Source: Macrobrachium rosenbergii (taxonomy: Eukaryota > Arthropoda > Malacostraca > Decapoda > Palaemonidae). Taken from it: DNA of 64,000 nucleotides. Positions 33,025-45,257 of this stretch are shown here, piece by piece. The number at the start of each line of letters is the position of its first letter. Position 1 is the stretch's first letter. The position numbers and the translations under genes were made by a program. The stretch spans positions 50,185,227 to 50,249,226 of the forward strand of contig NC_089781.1 of the NCBI RefSeq assembly GCF_040412425.1, in the 5' to 3' direction. The notes beneath the pieces are model-generated. The model did no database searches, was not told the origin of the DNA, and saw nothing but the letters and a program-made list of their open reading frames with translations.

Positions 33025-33114
33025 ATTTCACCGGCTGACACGGGACTGGACTCAGAAAAGGGATTTTGACAGAGGAAAAATCTATTTCTGAGGAAGGTCC
33101 CGTGTCACCCGTGA
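33025..33114 (+). repeat. DIRS copy 1 internal complementary region
   Basis: 33025-33060 is the inverse of the left terminus, and 33060-33114 the inverse of the right terminus, fused at AGAAAAGGGATTTTG. This is a stored copy of the circle junction, used to complete the ends during replication in DIRS elements. Confidence 0.9.
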
Positions 33115-33172
33115 CCCTCCCCTGAATCACCTAGTACTCCCCCTCCCTCTTGCACATGCCAAAGTCTGGGGT

Positions 33173-33503
33173 TAGTGCTAGCATGGAATGAGGTAGGTGG
33201 CGCTGGTGTCGCCGTCCTGGCGGGTGTTTGGTGTGGGGGCTGTAACGGCTCACCGCTCTGTTCGGGATTTTGATAAGGAGAGATCTTTCGAGTAGGTTTC
33301 CGTGGTAGTGGTAATTCACTCACCCTTCTTATACCGACGTCTTCCAAGAAGGCGCTCGACTGGGGTAGTAACCCCAGCTTTCCTGAAAGCTCTTTTTCTC
33401 TGGTATATCTAGCAAGGTTATACCTAGAAATTTGTGCTGTAATGGAATTTCACCGGGTGACACGGGACCTTCCTCAGAAATAGATTTTTCCTCTGTCAAA
33501 ATC

Positions 33504-33507
<4 letters not shown>
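33173..33507 (-). repeat. DIRS copy 1 right inverted terminal repeat
   Basis: Inverse of 25345-25662. It ends CCTCTGTCAAAATCCCTT at 33507, directly followed by (AT)n. Confidence 0.9.

Positions 33508-33535
<28 letters not shown>
33508..33535. repeat. (AT)n, right flank of DIRS copy 1
   Basis: Short AT run after the DIRS terminus, matching the left-side array and indicating insertion into a microsatellite. The stretch 33536-34528 contains no gene or repeat I can support. Confidence 0.9.
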
Positions 33536-33538
<3 letters not shown>

Positions 33539-34528
33539 ACTGCTTGTGAAGGTGACCTTTGAAAAGTTGGGTCAGCTATTCGCAGGGTCCATTTTTGACT
33601 ATACACAGCATACAAGAAAAATGCTGATACATTCGCATACCACAAGGGTTGCAGAAGCTCCTTGGTGATAAGACCACGAGGCATAAAAAGTGCGATTTCA
33701 GCTTAGAACGTTCTAGAAGGTGAACTGGTTATAAAATCCGGTTTTGAAGAAAGCATTCAAGTGATGTACGTGCGGCGCACGGTACGTTTGACACCTTGGA
33801 GTACAGAGGGCGTGTCTTTGTCGAACACTGAACTTGATGTCATGAGTGTGTGTTCATATGTGCATTGCATAATGAATAAAATGGGAGTGAACAATGAAGG
33901 ATTGGGCATAGCTATCTGTTATCGGTATAATTTGGCATGTGAACCGTGAAAACACACATGGAGACTGTTCCAGAGGATTTTTGTGAAGTGAGTACAACTC
34001 ATAAACATTTTAGATCCCTTTTTTCAGACTCTGGAAAAACTCTATCCATGTTGCAGTGAAATCTTGTGGTTATGCATTTGTATTTTGTGAATTTGGTTTT
34101 TAATATAACGCTGTTCTTTCACAAGTATTCCTCTCTCCTTCCTTCACGTCCCTCTTCAAGGAAGGGAGTGGTGACATTTTTAAAATGACCTGATTCTGTT
34201 AATTGCCCTATTTATGATTTGAATGACTGATGAATTATTTTCTGTATTCCCTTAAGTAATTGGGTGTTTATGTTTTTGGACCTTGTTTCCTTAGAAGAAT
34301 TTTGGTAGATATGCTGAATCATTTGTTTTCATTCTTCGTAATTTTTTTAGAAGCTATTTTCATTATTTTTTGTCAATAAAGGTTTAGTTTTGTACTTAGT
34401 ATCTCATTACAGTGGTCCATAGATTTTAGTTAGGAAAGGTATAACTTATGATGTCGGCTCACACTACATGCTATAATACAATGTCTCGGGAAAAGCGAGA
34501 TACCAACTTCTGTTCATAGAACGGAGTC

Positions 34529-37044
34529 TTAACCCTTAAATGCCGAGCCTCTACAAAAGTGTCTGCCGTATGCCGGTGGGGCTTGAGAGTTAGTGCCGAA
34601 GCAGAATGAAAGTTTTTTTCAAAAAATCACAGCAAGCTTAGTTTTTAAGATTAAGAGTTCATTTTTGGCTCCTTTTTTCTCATTGCATGAAGTTTAGTAT
34701 GCAACCATCAGAAATGAAAAAAATATCATTATCATATATAAATATTGGAATATATGACAGTGCAAAAAAAATTTTCATATATAATTGTATACAAATCATG
34801 CTATGAGGAAAACGGTTAAAGCTAATGAGTTATTTTTTTTTCGTTGTATTGTACACTAAATTGCAATGATTTTGGTATATAACAAATTGTAAAACAATCA
34901 AAGCAAACACAGAAAATATCATCACAAAATGATGCATGAATTCGTAACGAAATGGGACGAAAAAAGTTTTTTCAAAAATTCACCATAAATCGAAATATTG
35001 TGCTAGAGACTTCCCGTTTGTTGCAAAATGAAGGTAAATGATTGAATATTACTAGAACGTAAGAGTTTTAACTTACAATTGGAGTTTTCGACCATTTCGG
35101 TCGAGTTAAAGTTGACCGAAGGTCGAATTTTTTCTATTTGTCGTGATTTATATGAAAATATTTCAAATTTGATAAAACCTACAACATGAGTTATTTTTTG
35201 TTGTATTGTACATGAAATTGCACACATTTTCATGTATAAAACTTTATGTAATGGCTAATAGAAAACAGTGCAAAAATTACAACAAAGCGACTAAAGAAAT
35301 TCTGAGATTTTCAGCACAGTTAGCACGTGCGGATGTAAGGAAAAAGTTTTTTCAAAAATTCACCATAAATTGAAATATTGTGCTAGAGACTGCCAATTTG
35401 TTGCAAAATGAAGGTAAATGATTGAATATTACTAGCATGTAAGAGTTTTAGCTTACAATTGCATTTTTCATCCATTTTGGTCGAGTCAAAGTTAACCGAA
35501 GGTTGAAATTTTGGCACTTATTGTGATTTATATGAAAATATGTCAAAATTGATAAAAGCTACAACCATGAGTTTTGTTGTATTCTACATGAAATTGTGCA
35601 CATTTTCATATATAAAACTTTATGTAATGGCTAATAGAAAACAGTGCAAAAATTACGACAAAGTGATTAAAGAAATTCTGAGATTTCCAGCAGAGTTAGC
35701 GCGTGCGCGGAGGTAAGGAAAAGTTTTTTTTTTTCAAAAATTCACCATAAATCGAAATATTGTGCTAGAGATTTTCGTTTGTTGCAAAATGAAGGTAAAT
35801 GATTGAATATTACTAGAATGTAAAAGTTTTACCTTACAATGGCATTTTCGACCATTTCAGTCGAGTCAAAGTTGACCAAAGGTTGAAATTTTGGCACTTA
35901 CCGTGATTTATATGAAAATATTTCAAAACTGATAAAAGCTACACCCATGAGTTATTTTTGTTGTACTCTACATGAAATTAGGCACATCTTCATGTATAAA
36001 ACTTTATGTAACGACTAATATAAAACGGTGCAAAAATTACGACAATGTGACTAAAGAATTTCTGAGATTTTCAGCAGAGTTAGCGCGGACGTAAGGATTA
36101 AGTATTTTTCAAAAATTCACCATATATTGAAATATTGTGCTAGAGACTTCTCGTTTGTTGCAAAATGAAGGTAAATGATTGAATATTACCACAATGTAAG
36201 AGTTTTACCTTACAATTGCGTTTTTCGACCATTTCGGTCGCGTCAAAGTTGACCGAAGCTTGAAATTTTGGCACATCGTGATTTATATGAAAATATGTCA
36301 AAACTGATAAAAGCCACAATTATGAGTTATTTTTTGTTGTATTCTACATGAAATTGCACACATTTTCATATATAAAACTTTATGTAATGGCTAATACAAA
36401 ATGGTGCAAAAATTATGACAAAGTGACTAAAGAATTTCTGAGATTTTAGCAATTAGTGCAGATGTAAGGATAAAGTTTTTTTTTAAATTCATCATAAATC
36501 GAAATATTGTGCTATAGACTCCTCGTTTGTTGCAAAATGAAGGTAAATGATTGAATATTACTGGAATGTAAGAGTTTTAGCTTACAAATTTTGGCACTTA
36601 TCGTGATTTATATGAAAATATGTCAAAACTGATAAAAGCTACAACATGAGTTATTTTTTGTTGTATTCTACATGAAATTGCACACATTTTCATATATGAA
36701 ACTTTATGTAACGGCTAAAAGAAAATGGTGCAAAAATTACGACAAAGTGACTAAAGAATTTCTGAGATTTTCAGCAGTTAGCTGATGTTTTCTTTTGATA
36801 GAAGAAAGAAATTCGCGCATGCACAGCTGGGTCACGCTTGTAAACAAAACAACAGCGTGATCCGTGAACTCCTAGCATCCCTCAAGGCGCGTGATTTAAA
36901 ATTTTTCGCAAACTAGGCCTATAAGTATTTTTCCGCAAATATCTAAAAAAAACTTTTTGTAGTCAACGTATTTTACGTCCACTCGGCACCCGACAGACAA
37001 TTTTTGTCGACGTAAAATATGTCCAGTCGGCGATAAAGGGTTAA
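34529..37044. mobile_element. piggyBac-like non-autonomous element with internal tandem array, copy 1
   Basis: Both ends carry TTAA (34529-34532 and 37041-37044). Inside these, the termini are inverted: CCCTTAAATGCCGAGCC on the left and, on the minus strand, CCCTTTATCGCCGACTGG on the right. TTAA target and CCC-starting ends are the piggyBac signature. There is no ORF. The interior is mostly ~375-382 bp tandem repeats. Near the right end is a subterminal inverted repeat (CGTATTTTACGTC at about 36968, GACGTAAAATATG at about 37010). Confidence 0.7.
34600..36780. repeat. ~380 bp tandem repeat array, five units plus a diverged leader
   Basis: The anchor word CACCATAAAT (with variants) followed by a GAAATATTGTGCTAGAGACT-like stretch occurs at about 34981, 35361, 35743, 36118 and 36488, spaced 370-382 bp. 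Units also share CGACCATTTCGGTCGAGT, a short dyad, and ATGAAATTGCACACATTTTC. The first ~370 bp is a more diverged unit. No coding potential. Confidence 0.92.
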
Positions 37045-37082
37045 GTAAAGTATAGGCCTCAGGAACAGCCTATTACATATAT

Positions 37083-37102
37083 ATATAATATAATATAATA
37101 TA

Positions 37103-37182
<80 letters not shown>
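37083..37182. repeat. (AT)n array
   Basis: ATAATATAATATAATA then pure AT to 37182. The stretch 37183-37462 shows no feature. Confidence 0.95.
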
Positions 37183-37185
<3 letters not shown>

Positions 37186-37462
37186 TAGTATCGATAGACT
37201 AAATATATACAGTTATCGACGACTGACCACTTTTATGACTTTGCACTACGACAATATAATAATATTTAATTTTATATTTTGCTAAAATTCAAGTGTCAGA
37301 TTGATACTTTTTCCCCGCTACCGCAGCACGCTCATATCCGAGAGATGCTCAGCTTTCGCAGCGTTGTGTGTTTGTGTCGTTTGAAAATGGTAAAAGATTC
37401 ATATTTTTGTAATGTAGTTTGTATCTCTATTTTTTGCAAATAAGTCAAATGTAATAACAAAT

Positions 37463-38558
37463 TACCGTATTTGATGGCTTATAACACACGTCTGCATAGG
37501 ACGCACCCCAGTTTCACAGACATTGAGGGAAAAAAAAATAAGGTTTCCTAGCCTATGCTCATATGATTTTGGTAAGTAAAAACTGTAGTATTAGGTTATC
37601 ATATGCATATTGTTTCTTACCAACAGAATCAACAAAAACATTAATAAAGAAGTTATTTACCATATTTATATTTACCAAAATATGTATTATACAATCAGCC
37701 ATTTACTACGATCGAATGTTTGTCTGCTGCTGAAAGCTACCTCATAGGTTTACCAATAGATTTGCAACACATTCATTTGTAAACATTGTTTCTTACCGCA
37801 GAATCAACAAAAACATTAATAAAGATGTTACCTATGGTAATATATGTTATATATATCCATTATATATTATAAAAGTATGCAATCAAGGGTAAAATCCAAT
37901 AAATAAAAATGTTTCCTATGTAACGCTCGAGTCTCGTGAGCAACTGAACAAAGCCATGTTATTATTCTTAAAAGAGAATGCTAGCACGAAGTTCACAGTA
38001 TCAACTCAACGGCCTTGTTATTATGCCTAAAGAGAATGGTAGCAGGAATTGTCAACCACCAATTGATCGAAGCCATGTTGTTACAAGCGAAAGAGAATGT
38101 TAGCAGGAATTGCCAACTACCAACTGAACGAAGCCTTGTTATCCGTAAAGCTCTCGAGATAATCACCAATAGGTGGCAGCACAAGTACTGTTTATAAGTC
38201 CGTAAATGTGGAATGCGACCATCTGCTGTAGACGACAATAATATTAACATTTTAATGAAAATATCGATAATAACAACGTAGATATTGATTATAATACTAG
38301 CAGTAGTAATTGCGGTGATGGTAAGTGTGATAATGATAAATAATTATAATAAACTTTGTTTTTAATAGGTTATTAGGATAACACCAATGTTACGCTTAGG
38401 CTACAACATCTACGTGACGTTTCATGTATAATTTCGCCAAAATTCTTAAAATTTGAGCCTACATTATGTACAGTACATAGGGATATTTAGGGGATTTTTT
38501 AGGCCATTTTTTTTTTTTTTTGTTAAAAAGTGCATCTTATACGCCGTCAAATACAGTA
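37463..38558. mobile_element. TA-flanked MITE/DNA transposon remnant
   Basis: The left end reads TACCGTATTTGATGGCTTAT. The right end on the minus strand, from 38558, reads TACTGTATTTGACGGCGTAT. TA at both ends fits a TA target. Length is about 1.1 kb with no transposase. The interior has a duplicated segment (TTTCTTACC-CAGAATCAACAAAAACATTAA at about 37610 and 37788) and a ~60 bp minisatellite. Confidence 0.65.
37921..38152. repeat. ~60 bp minisatellite, 3-4 copies
   Basis: Repeats of a unit containing AAGCCATGTTGTTA, AAGAGAATG-TAGCAGGAATT and GCCAACTACCAACTGAACG, with unit starts about 60 bp apart. Diverged first copy. Located inside the MITE. The stretch 38559-38945 shows no feature. Confidence 0.75.
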
Positions 38559-38947
38559 TGTATTTAATTCAAACCTATAAATAAATAAAAGTAAATAATA
38601 CGTCATTTTTGTAGCCGATTGGCAATGCAAATGGCGGATAAGAAAATGTAAACAGACCAGACAGATGGTTCGAATGCCTACAATAAAAATGTTAAATAAA
38701 GTAATGAAAGTAAGTATTAATCAAGGAGTTCAAGCATGATAAGATTTCATATGCTAAACGTAATAATAGGTACTATACATGCACATTCTTGGGATAATAT
38801 AAAATGTATATGTAGGCTAGTCATACTTAGGATATAATATATGATGGATAATATACGGTAGGTACAGAATACATGTACATATGTGGTTGGTCGAACTTTG
38901 GACGAGATCGACTTAAACCGCTCTGTCAGAACCTAAGGTCTGGGGTT

Positions 38948-39790
<843 letters not shown>

Positions 39791-39796
39791 CATATT

Positions 39797-39880
39797 TCTT
39801 GCACTTGGATCCAAAGGCTTTGTAGTGACAAGAGTATCCAAAAAGCGCCAAGATTTCAAGAAGTTAAGAGGGCCTTGTTT
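39797..39880 (+). repeat. Dispersed duplicate, copy 1
   Basis: The segment ATTTCTTGCACTTGGATCCA, AAGGCTTTGTAGTGACAAGA... reappears diverged at 40083-40165 (TATTTCTTAGACTTGGATAC, AAAGCCTTTGTAATGACAAG). Both stand beside AT-rich DNA. Nature unknown. Confidence 0.65.
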
Positions 39881-40082
39881 GTAAAAACGATTTCCCACTT
39901 GGCTACAATGGTGAGGATGAGTCTATTCCAGCTCTAATAAATATATCTAAATTCGACAGGCATATATACAGTATGTACAAGCGGCAATAGACTTTTATCT
40001 TTCGTGGTCAGGTTGGCAACATGATCTTGTTGTGATTATGGGATGCGTGTTATTTTCCTGCTACCAGACATCATAATTGCTA

Positions 40083-40165
40083 CATATTTCTTAGACTTGG
40101 ATACAAAGCCTTTGTAATGACAAGCATATCCAAACAGTGCAGAGATTTTGAGAAGTAGGGCATTG
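40083..40165 (+). repeat. Dispersed duplicate, copy 2
   Basis: See 39797-39880. The copies share the CCAAA-AG-GC-AGATTT-AAGAAGT word near their ends. Separation is about 285 bp. Confidence 0.65.
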
Positions 40166-40219
40166 TGGCTATTACAACTACATACGTATCTGGAAAAAGT
40201 GACCAGTAGATTCTATATA

Positions 40220-40479
40220 CAGGCTGTCCCAGGTTATCAGCGGGCTCAGTTATGGGTGATCCGGTTTTTCAGCGCTTGTCTAGTGACAAAAATTGTGATT
40301 TTCAGCGCAGATATATGCTGATTTCTGCTTATCGGAGGTGACAATGAGGTACTGGTACCAATACTCAGTTATCGGTGCAAATAAGCACCAAAAATCAGCC
40401 TTATTTTGGTTGTTGGCAATTTCTGCTTATCATCACACCATCGGAACAGAACTCCCACCGATAAACAGGGACTGCCTGT
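40220..40479. mobile_element. MITE with CAGGCAGTCCC-type inverted ends, copy 1
   Basis: The left end is CAGGCTGTCCCAGGTTATCA. The right end on the minus strand is CAGGCAGTCCCTGTTTATCG. TA lies on both sides. The interior is rich in GATAA/TTATC words in both orientations. About 260 bp. The same family is at 45258-45449 and 45452-45746. Confidence 0.75.
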
Positions 40480-40482
40480 ATA

Positions 40483-40830
40483 AGCAGTCCCCAGGTTATG
40501 GTGGGGGTTCCATTCCATTGGCATGCCGTAAGTTGAGAATTTATGTAAGCCTGGGGAAAGAAACAAGTTTTTAAGCTTTGTCCCGGTAATGAACTGGTTT
40601 TTTTCCCTCCTTACAGGAGGGACCTCCTTATAGTGAACCCTTCCAGCAGCTACATCTTTTTAAACTGGATTTCTCACCTCATTATAGCGCTGGCAACAGT
40701 TTACGGCCATATTGAACCAATTTTTTAATGAATATATTTGCAGCCATATTCGAACCAATTTTTTAATGAATATATTTGAAAAGCACCATTAATATGGAAT
40801 GCTGTAGGTTGAGACAGCTGTATATATGGG
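40483..40830. repeat. Possible related MITE fragment with 37 bp duplication
   Basis: It begins GCAGTCCCCAGGTTATGGTG, like the MITE ends, but the right side does not give a clear inverse. Inside, GAACCAATTTTTTAATGAAT preceded by GCCATATT occurs twice, 37-38 bp apart (about 40708 and 40745). Confidence 0.4.
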
Positions 40831-40837
40831 ATATATA

Positions 40838-40869
40838 TATATAATATATATATAATATATACATATATT

Positions 40870-40945
<76 letters not shown>
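40838..40945. repeat. (AT)n array
   Basis: AT repeats with TAATAT interruptions, pure from about 40876. Confidence 0.95.
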
Positions 40946-40948
<3 letters not shown>

Positions 40949-41000
40949 AAATTTTGAACATTTCTTGGGAATTCAGACCCCGTTTCTAAGCATCAGCAAC

Positions 41001-42230
41001 ATGTCTGTCGAGGAGTACAAAGACTTCACAGAAGTAGGGAAAAGTATGGTGTTAACGGGGAACAGTTAGCCCAGTGGGTCCACGAGCAGGTAGCTGCCAC
41101 TAAAAACCAAGGAAGAAGAAAGAGTATGAATTGCAGCTGGAAACACTGAGACAAGAAGAGAAAGAGAAGCAGGAAAAAAGGAGCCTAAAGAGAAAGAAAA
41201 GCAGTGACAGCATGAGCTAGCCCTAAGGGAGAAAGAGATAGGCTTAAAGAAGGAAGCTGAAATCAAACAAGCCAAGCAAGCCGGTGCCATGGCATTGGTC
41301 CAACAACGAGCCTATCATCCAACCCCGGTCTCCGTTCCTTCCATTATCTCAAATATCAGCCACCTCATGCCCCATTGGAATGAGGCAGAGTCAGAGGCAT
41401 GGCTGGAACATCTGGAAACCCTCTTCTCTGAGTACATCTGACTGACACTGAGAAGGCGATGATCCCAGCAAAACACATGGCCGGAAAGGGTCGAGACGTC
41501 CTAAATTCCTTGGAAAATGGTGACAAAGGAACCCTTGAGGCAGTCAAGAAGGCCATAGCAATGGCATATGAGATTACACCTGAGCACTGGAGGCAAAGGT
41601 GGCGAGGTTTTCCCAAGCAAATCAGCCAAACCTGGTCCGACTGTTCCTATAAAAAGACCCGCATCTTGCAGTGGTAGATCGACTCCTTGGAGTGCAAGGA
41701 GTTCAAGGACTTGCTGAATAGACTTCAGCTTGAGGACTTCCTACATTATGCACCCGGCGGCCCTGCACATTAGTGAGAAACAGCCAATACTATTCACTGA
41801 CAGCTGCTGCACGGCCAATGCGTACGAGACGTACCACCCATCCTCAAGCACCTCAAACATGCGCATAGTTCCTCCTGACCCCACTGCCTTGTCAGTCTGA
41901 CCAAGGACCGGACCATCTTCATCCGCATCCGTACGTGCTTATTGTAAGAAAATAGGGCATTTAGAAGTCCAGTGTAAAGCTAAACGGGGGAGCCATGTCA
42001 AAGGCCCCCTTCTAATTAGAACTCCCAGCCTACTCCTACTGCAACCATTCCTCATAGAGATTATAGCCAGATTTATTGCCACACATGTAAGAAATACGGG
42101 TATTCCGCAAATTTCAGGGATTGCCCTGGAAAGAAAACTGCCACCGTCATTGCCCTGATGGCCACTCATGCATCCTCTCTAGGACCCCCGGCTGCAGGTT
42201 AAATGTCAACTCTGTACCCTACTCCCCCCT
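41001..42230 (+). pseudogene. gag-protease element gag, diverged copy C
   Basis: ATG at 41001 reads MSVEEYKDFTEVGKS and, after a shift, KYGVNGEQLAQWVHEQVA, matching the opening of copy A (GKDMGLSGQALRDWVQERV). A Lys/Glu-rich coiled coil follows, then WNEAESEAWLEHLETLF near 41376 and AYEITPEHWRQRWRG near 41565. Two degraded knuckles are seen near 41935-42120 (AYCKKIGHLEVQC with the first Cys mutated, then CHTCKKYGYSANFRDC), and SLGPPAAG near 42178, as in copy A. It stops before a recognisable protease. Many stops. The stretch 42231-43653 shows only short simple repeats and no gene. Confidence 0.65.
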
Positions 42231-43653
42231 CCTCCCACCTTGTCAATACCACACAACCATATACACTCAATATGCTTATAAACAACAATCATCATGCTTT
42301 CAGCCTTATTGTAAACACACACAATCCATTCCAACCTGTTTTACTTCATTTCCTAAAAACTGCTAATTTTTCACTCTATGGCTCCAGTTAACAAAGGAAA
42401 TGCTTCCCATGTAAAACCCAAACAGTACACATTGTTTATTAAATACAAGGCTGAATTGAAACTGGCAATGTTTCTGTCAGAAGCTTGAGTGAATTATTCA
42501 AGAGTGCTCTCTGGCTGTTTATGGTATGAAGACAAAAAAAAAATTCAGCTTCTTTGTTAACTGTAATTCAAAGGAACATCCAATGAACGATTGAAATAGT
42601 TCTCAACTAGATCAAGTTCTACATGCTCCAATGAAGTGGTTTGGACTATGTGGAGTTAAAGGTGTTAAAAAAGAAGTATTCATAAAATCGGTGGCTCAAC
42701 AGCAGTCAAAGGTGAGTAATACAATAAAATGGAAGAGTTGGTGTTCAAATGCACTGAAAATGAATAAGAAAGCACAATTTCTTAAAAACAACATATGTAC
42801 GCATTCTCAATGTGTAAAGGCATAAGGTAAGATCAACTGACATAAAACAGAATTAAAAAAAGAACTCCTAGTTACTGGTTGTCAAAATGCACCTAAAATC
42901 AATAACAACAATGCATAACTCTTAGAAGCATTTTCTTCTGACTTAAGAGCTAATTAAAAAATGCATCTGCATTATAAGAGAGAGAGGGAGAGAGAGGTGT
43001 GCATAAAAAAGTATTCTCGACACATAATGGTAAACAATGAGATAAGATGATGTACAGCAATGGAAATAAAAAAAAAAACTCAGTTGTTGGTTGTTAAAAT
43101 GCCCCCAAAATCAATAAAAAAAAAAAAGCTCAAGTTCATGCCAGCTGGAGGGTTTGCATCAAAATATTCTCCACTAAAACATTTATCTTGAGAGCACCCT
43201 CTTCAAGAAAAAAGCCTGGCACTTTTTTGCATATTTTTATTCTCACAAAGACCTACTTAGTTAAATGCTTATTCTCACAGGGCTGGCTCAAAAATGTATC
43301 AAATATAATTTTAATGTAATGTTAATTGTCCACAGTTTAACATGTGTAAAATAAACTTGATTGCAATCATGGAAAAATATATTTGAATTTGCTGGAACTA
43401 TTTTCGTCACTTTAGAAATTTCTATTCAAATCTCAGCTCCTGATCTTATTTGAGTTCATCTGACTTTTGAAATACAGGTATCGTGAATACTGTAATGACA
43501 TCTTGATATTTCTGTACATCACCCATAAGTACAATTTCAAAAAACAACACTCACCTCTCTATACTCTGAAACTGAGAGACAGCTAAAGTCTTTACAAAAT
43601 TACAATACAATGTTGAGCTTATTGATAAAAATCAATGATTTTTTTTTTCTTAC

Positions 43654-44568
43654 CGTATTCATTGAAAGCTGGTGATTGACCCTCTCTAGTTCAGCTTTCA
43701 AATTGTCCCTTATTTTTTGTAAAGCTTCCTTCTCAATCTTAATCCTTTGAACTTCATCTTTCAGTTTTTGTTCAGCATCCTTAGCATTACGAAGAGCATT
43801 ATTCAGGCCCTGCTTTTCTTTTTCCAAGTCATCGATCTTTTTTCCTAACATCTTCCTAGCATCAGCAACTTCACTTTCAGCATTTTGCAGAGCTATTTTG
43901 AGCTGCTTATTATCCTCTACAAGATTATCGTTGGTCATCATCAAGCTGTCAACAGCAGCCTTGTTTGAAACTTCAATATCATTAACAGAATTTCGAAGAA
44001 AAACATTATCCTGATGCAAACTTTCATTCTCTCGGGTCATAAGAGCTATTTCATCTCTGAGAGCCAAGATCTGCTGATCCATACTTCTAGTAATTTCAAT
44101 TTTATCATTCCTAAGATGACTGATTTCTTGCATCATTCTTTCCATCTCTACTGGGTAATTGGTATTAGGTAAGGCCCTCCTATCATAATCAACCCTTTCA
44201 TCCCATGGTCTTTGTAAATCATTCATTCGGTAACTGTTGGGATACTGATATGACCTCTCATCAGAATAATGACGCCTTCGTTTATTATCAGGCTCAAAAC
44301 CACCACCTTGCCCTAAAACTGTGGTTCGTAAATCGCCTGGTGGTAGACTGTCCTGAGCATCATAAGTAGGTCTATCATACCAAGCTGAGCTCTGATACTG
44401 ATTACGTTTATAACTGTCACTTTGAGGTGAGATTTCACGTTTCTCTGGAGGGCCAAACACTACCTGGAATTCCTCTTGCAAAGAGCGGAAAATTTCATCT
44501 TCATATTCACGACGGTCCAGGTGGCGAAATCTACATGTAGGCAACACGCAATTGCCTTTCAAAAATTC
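43654..44568 (-). CDS. Internal exon of a CCCH zinc-finger/coiled-coil protein, ZC3H10-like
   Basis: On the minus strand the exon starts after acceptor TGTTTCATTTCAG and ends before donor GTAAG, giving 915 bp, exactly 305 codons, phase 0 at both ends, with no stop or shift. It opens EFLKGNCVLPTCRFRHLDRR, the C-terminal part of a CCCH finger (C, C, H visible, the first Cys being in an upstream exon). A Tyr/Arg/Asp-rich low-complexity region with KRRRHYSDER follows, then a long coiled coil (about residues 150-305, heptads of Leu/Ile/Met with Lys/Glu). This order resembles ZC3H10, an RNA-binding protein; the orthology is an inference. Flanking exons are not seen in the window. It is the only clean host coding sequence here. 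Confidence 0.8.
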
Positions 44569-44943
44569 CTGAAATGAAACAGACAGAAAAGCAATAGAGT
44601 AAATGAAAAATCAAAGAGTTTCTAACTACAGCAATGGTTACGGTAAAAAAGTAAATAATGATTTGTGAATTCTTCATATACAACACAGTATGTTTATTCA
44701 ATAACAAACCATTCAACTTTAATGCCAGCATGAGTAACTCTTCATTTACAATGTTTATAATTATCCTATTGCAGTATTTGACAAGATATCAAGTCAAAAG
44801 AACAACTATGAGAAATAAGTTATAAGCCATACAAACTACAGAGAGAATTAACTGATTTTCTGATGGTTTTTATGCTTTCTAGTTTACCTGATTTGTGTTT
44901 TTCACACAAATGAAAAAATCATCATCATCACCACCACCTCCTG

Positions 44944-45091
44944 TAATTATTATTATTATTAAAGTAGTTTAACCAGACCACTGAGCTGACTTTCAGCTCT
45001 CATAGGGCTAGCCCGAAGGATTAGATTAAAATACCAGGTCTAGGATGTGACACAAAGAACCTCTGCAGAATCCTAAAGCTCAAGAAATGTC

Positions 45092-45142
<51 letters not shown>

Positions 45143-45182
45143 TATTATTATTATTATTATTATTATCATTATTATTATTAAC
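44944..45182. repeat. (ATT)n microsatellites
   Basis: A short run at 44945-44962 and a long interrupted (ATT)n at about 45090-45180. Probably intronic or upstream of the minus-strand gene. The rest of 44569-45257 shows no feature. Confidence 0.9.
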
Positions 45183-45257
45183 AGAATGAAGATGCATCTA
45201 GATTGACACATTATTAGTTCTCCCTAAAAATCAACCAAATTAGCTGAAAATCACATG

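Larger units (their letters stand above)
25345..33507 (+). mobile_element. DIRS-type tyrosine-recombinase retrotransposon, copy 1
   Basis: About 8.16 kb with inverted terminal repeats (25345-25662 and 33173-33507), an internal complementary region at 33025-33114, a gag region, RT, RNase H and a tyrosine recombinase. These are the defining DIRS features, with no DDE integrase and no LTRs. It sits inside an (AT)n array, with AT on both sides. It shares most of its length with copy 2 (47923-56250). Numerous small indels disable its ORFs. Confidence 0.93.
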
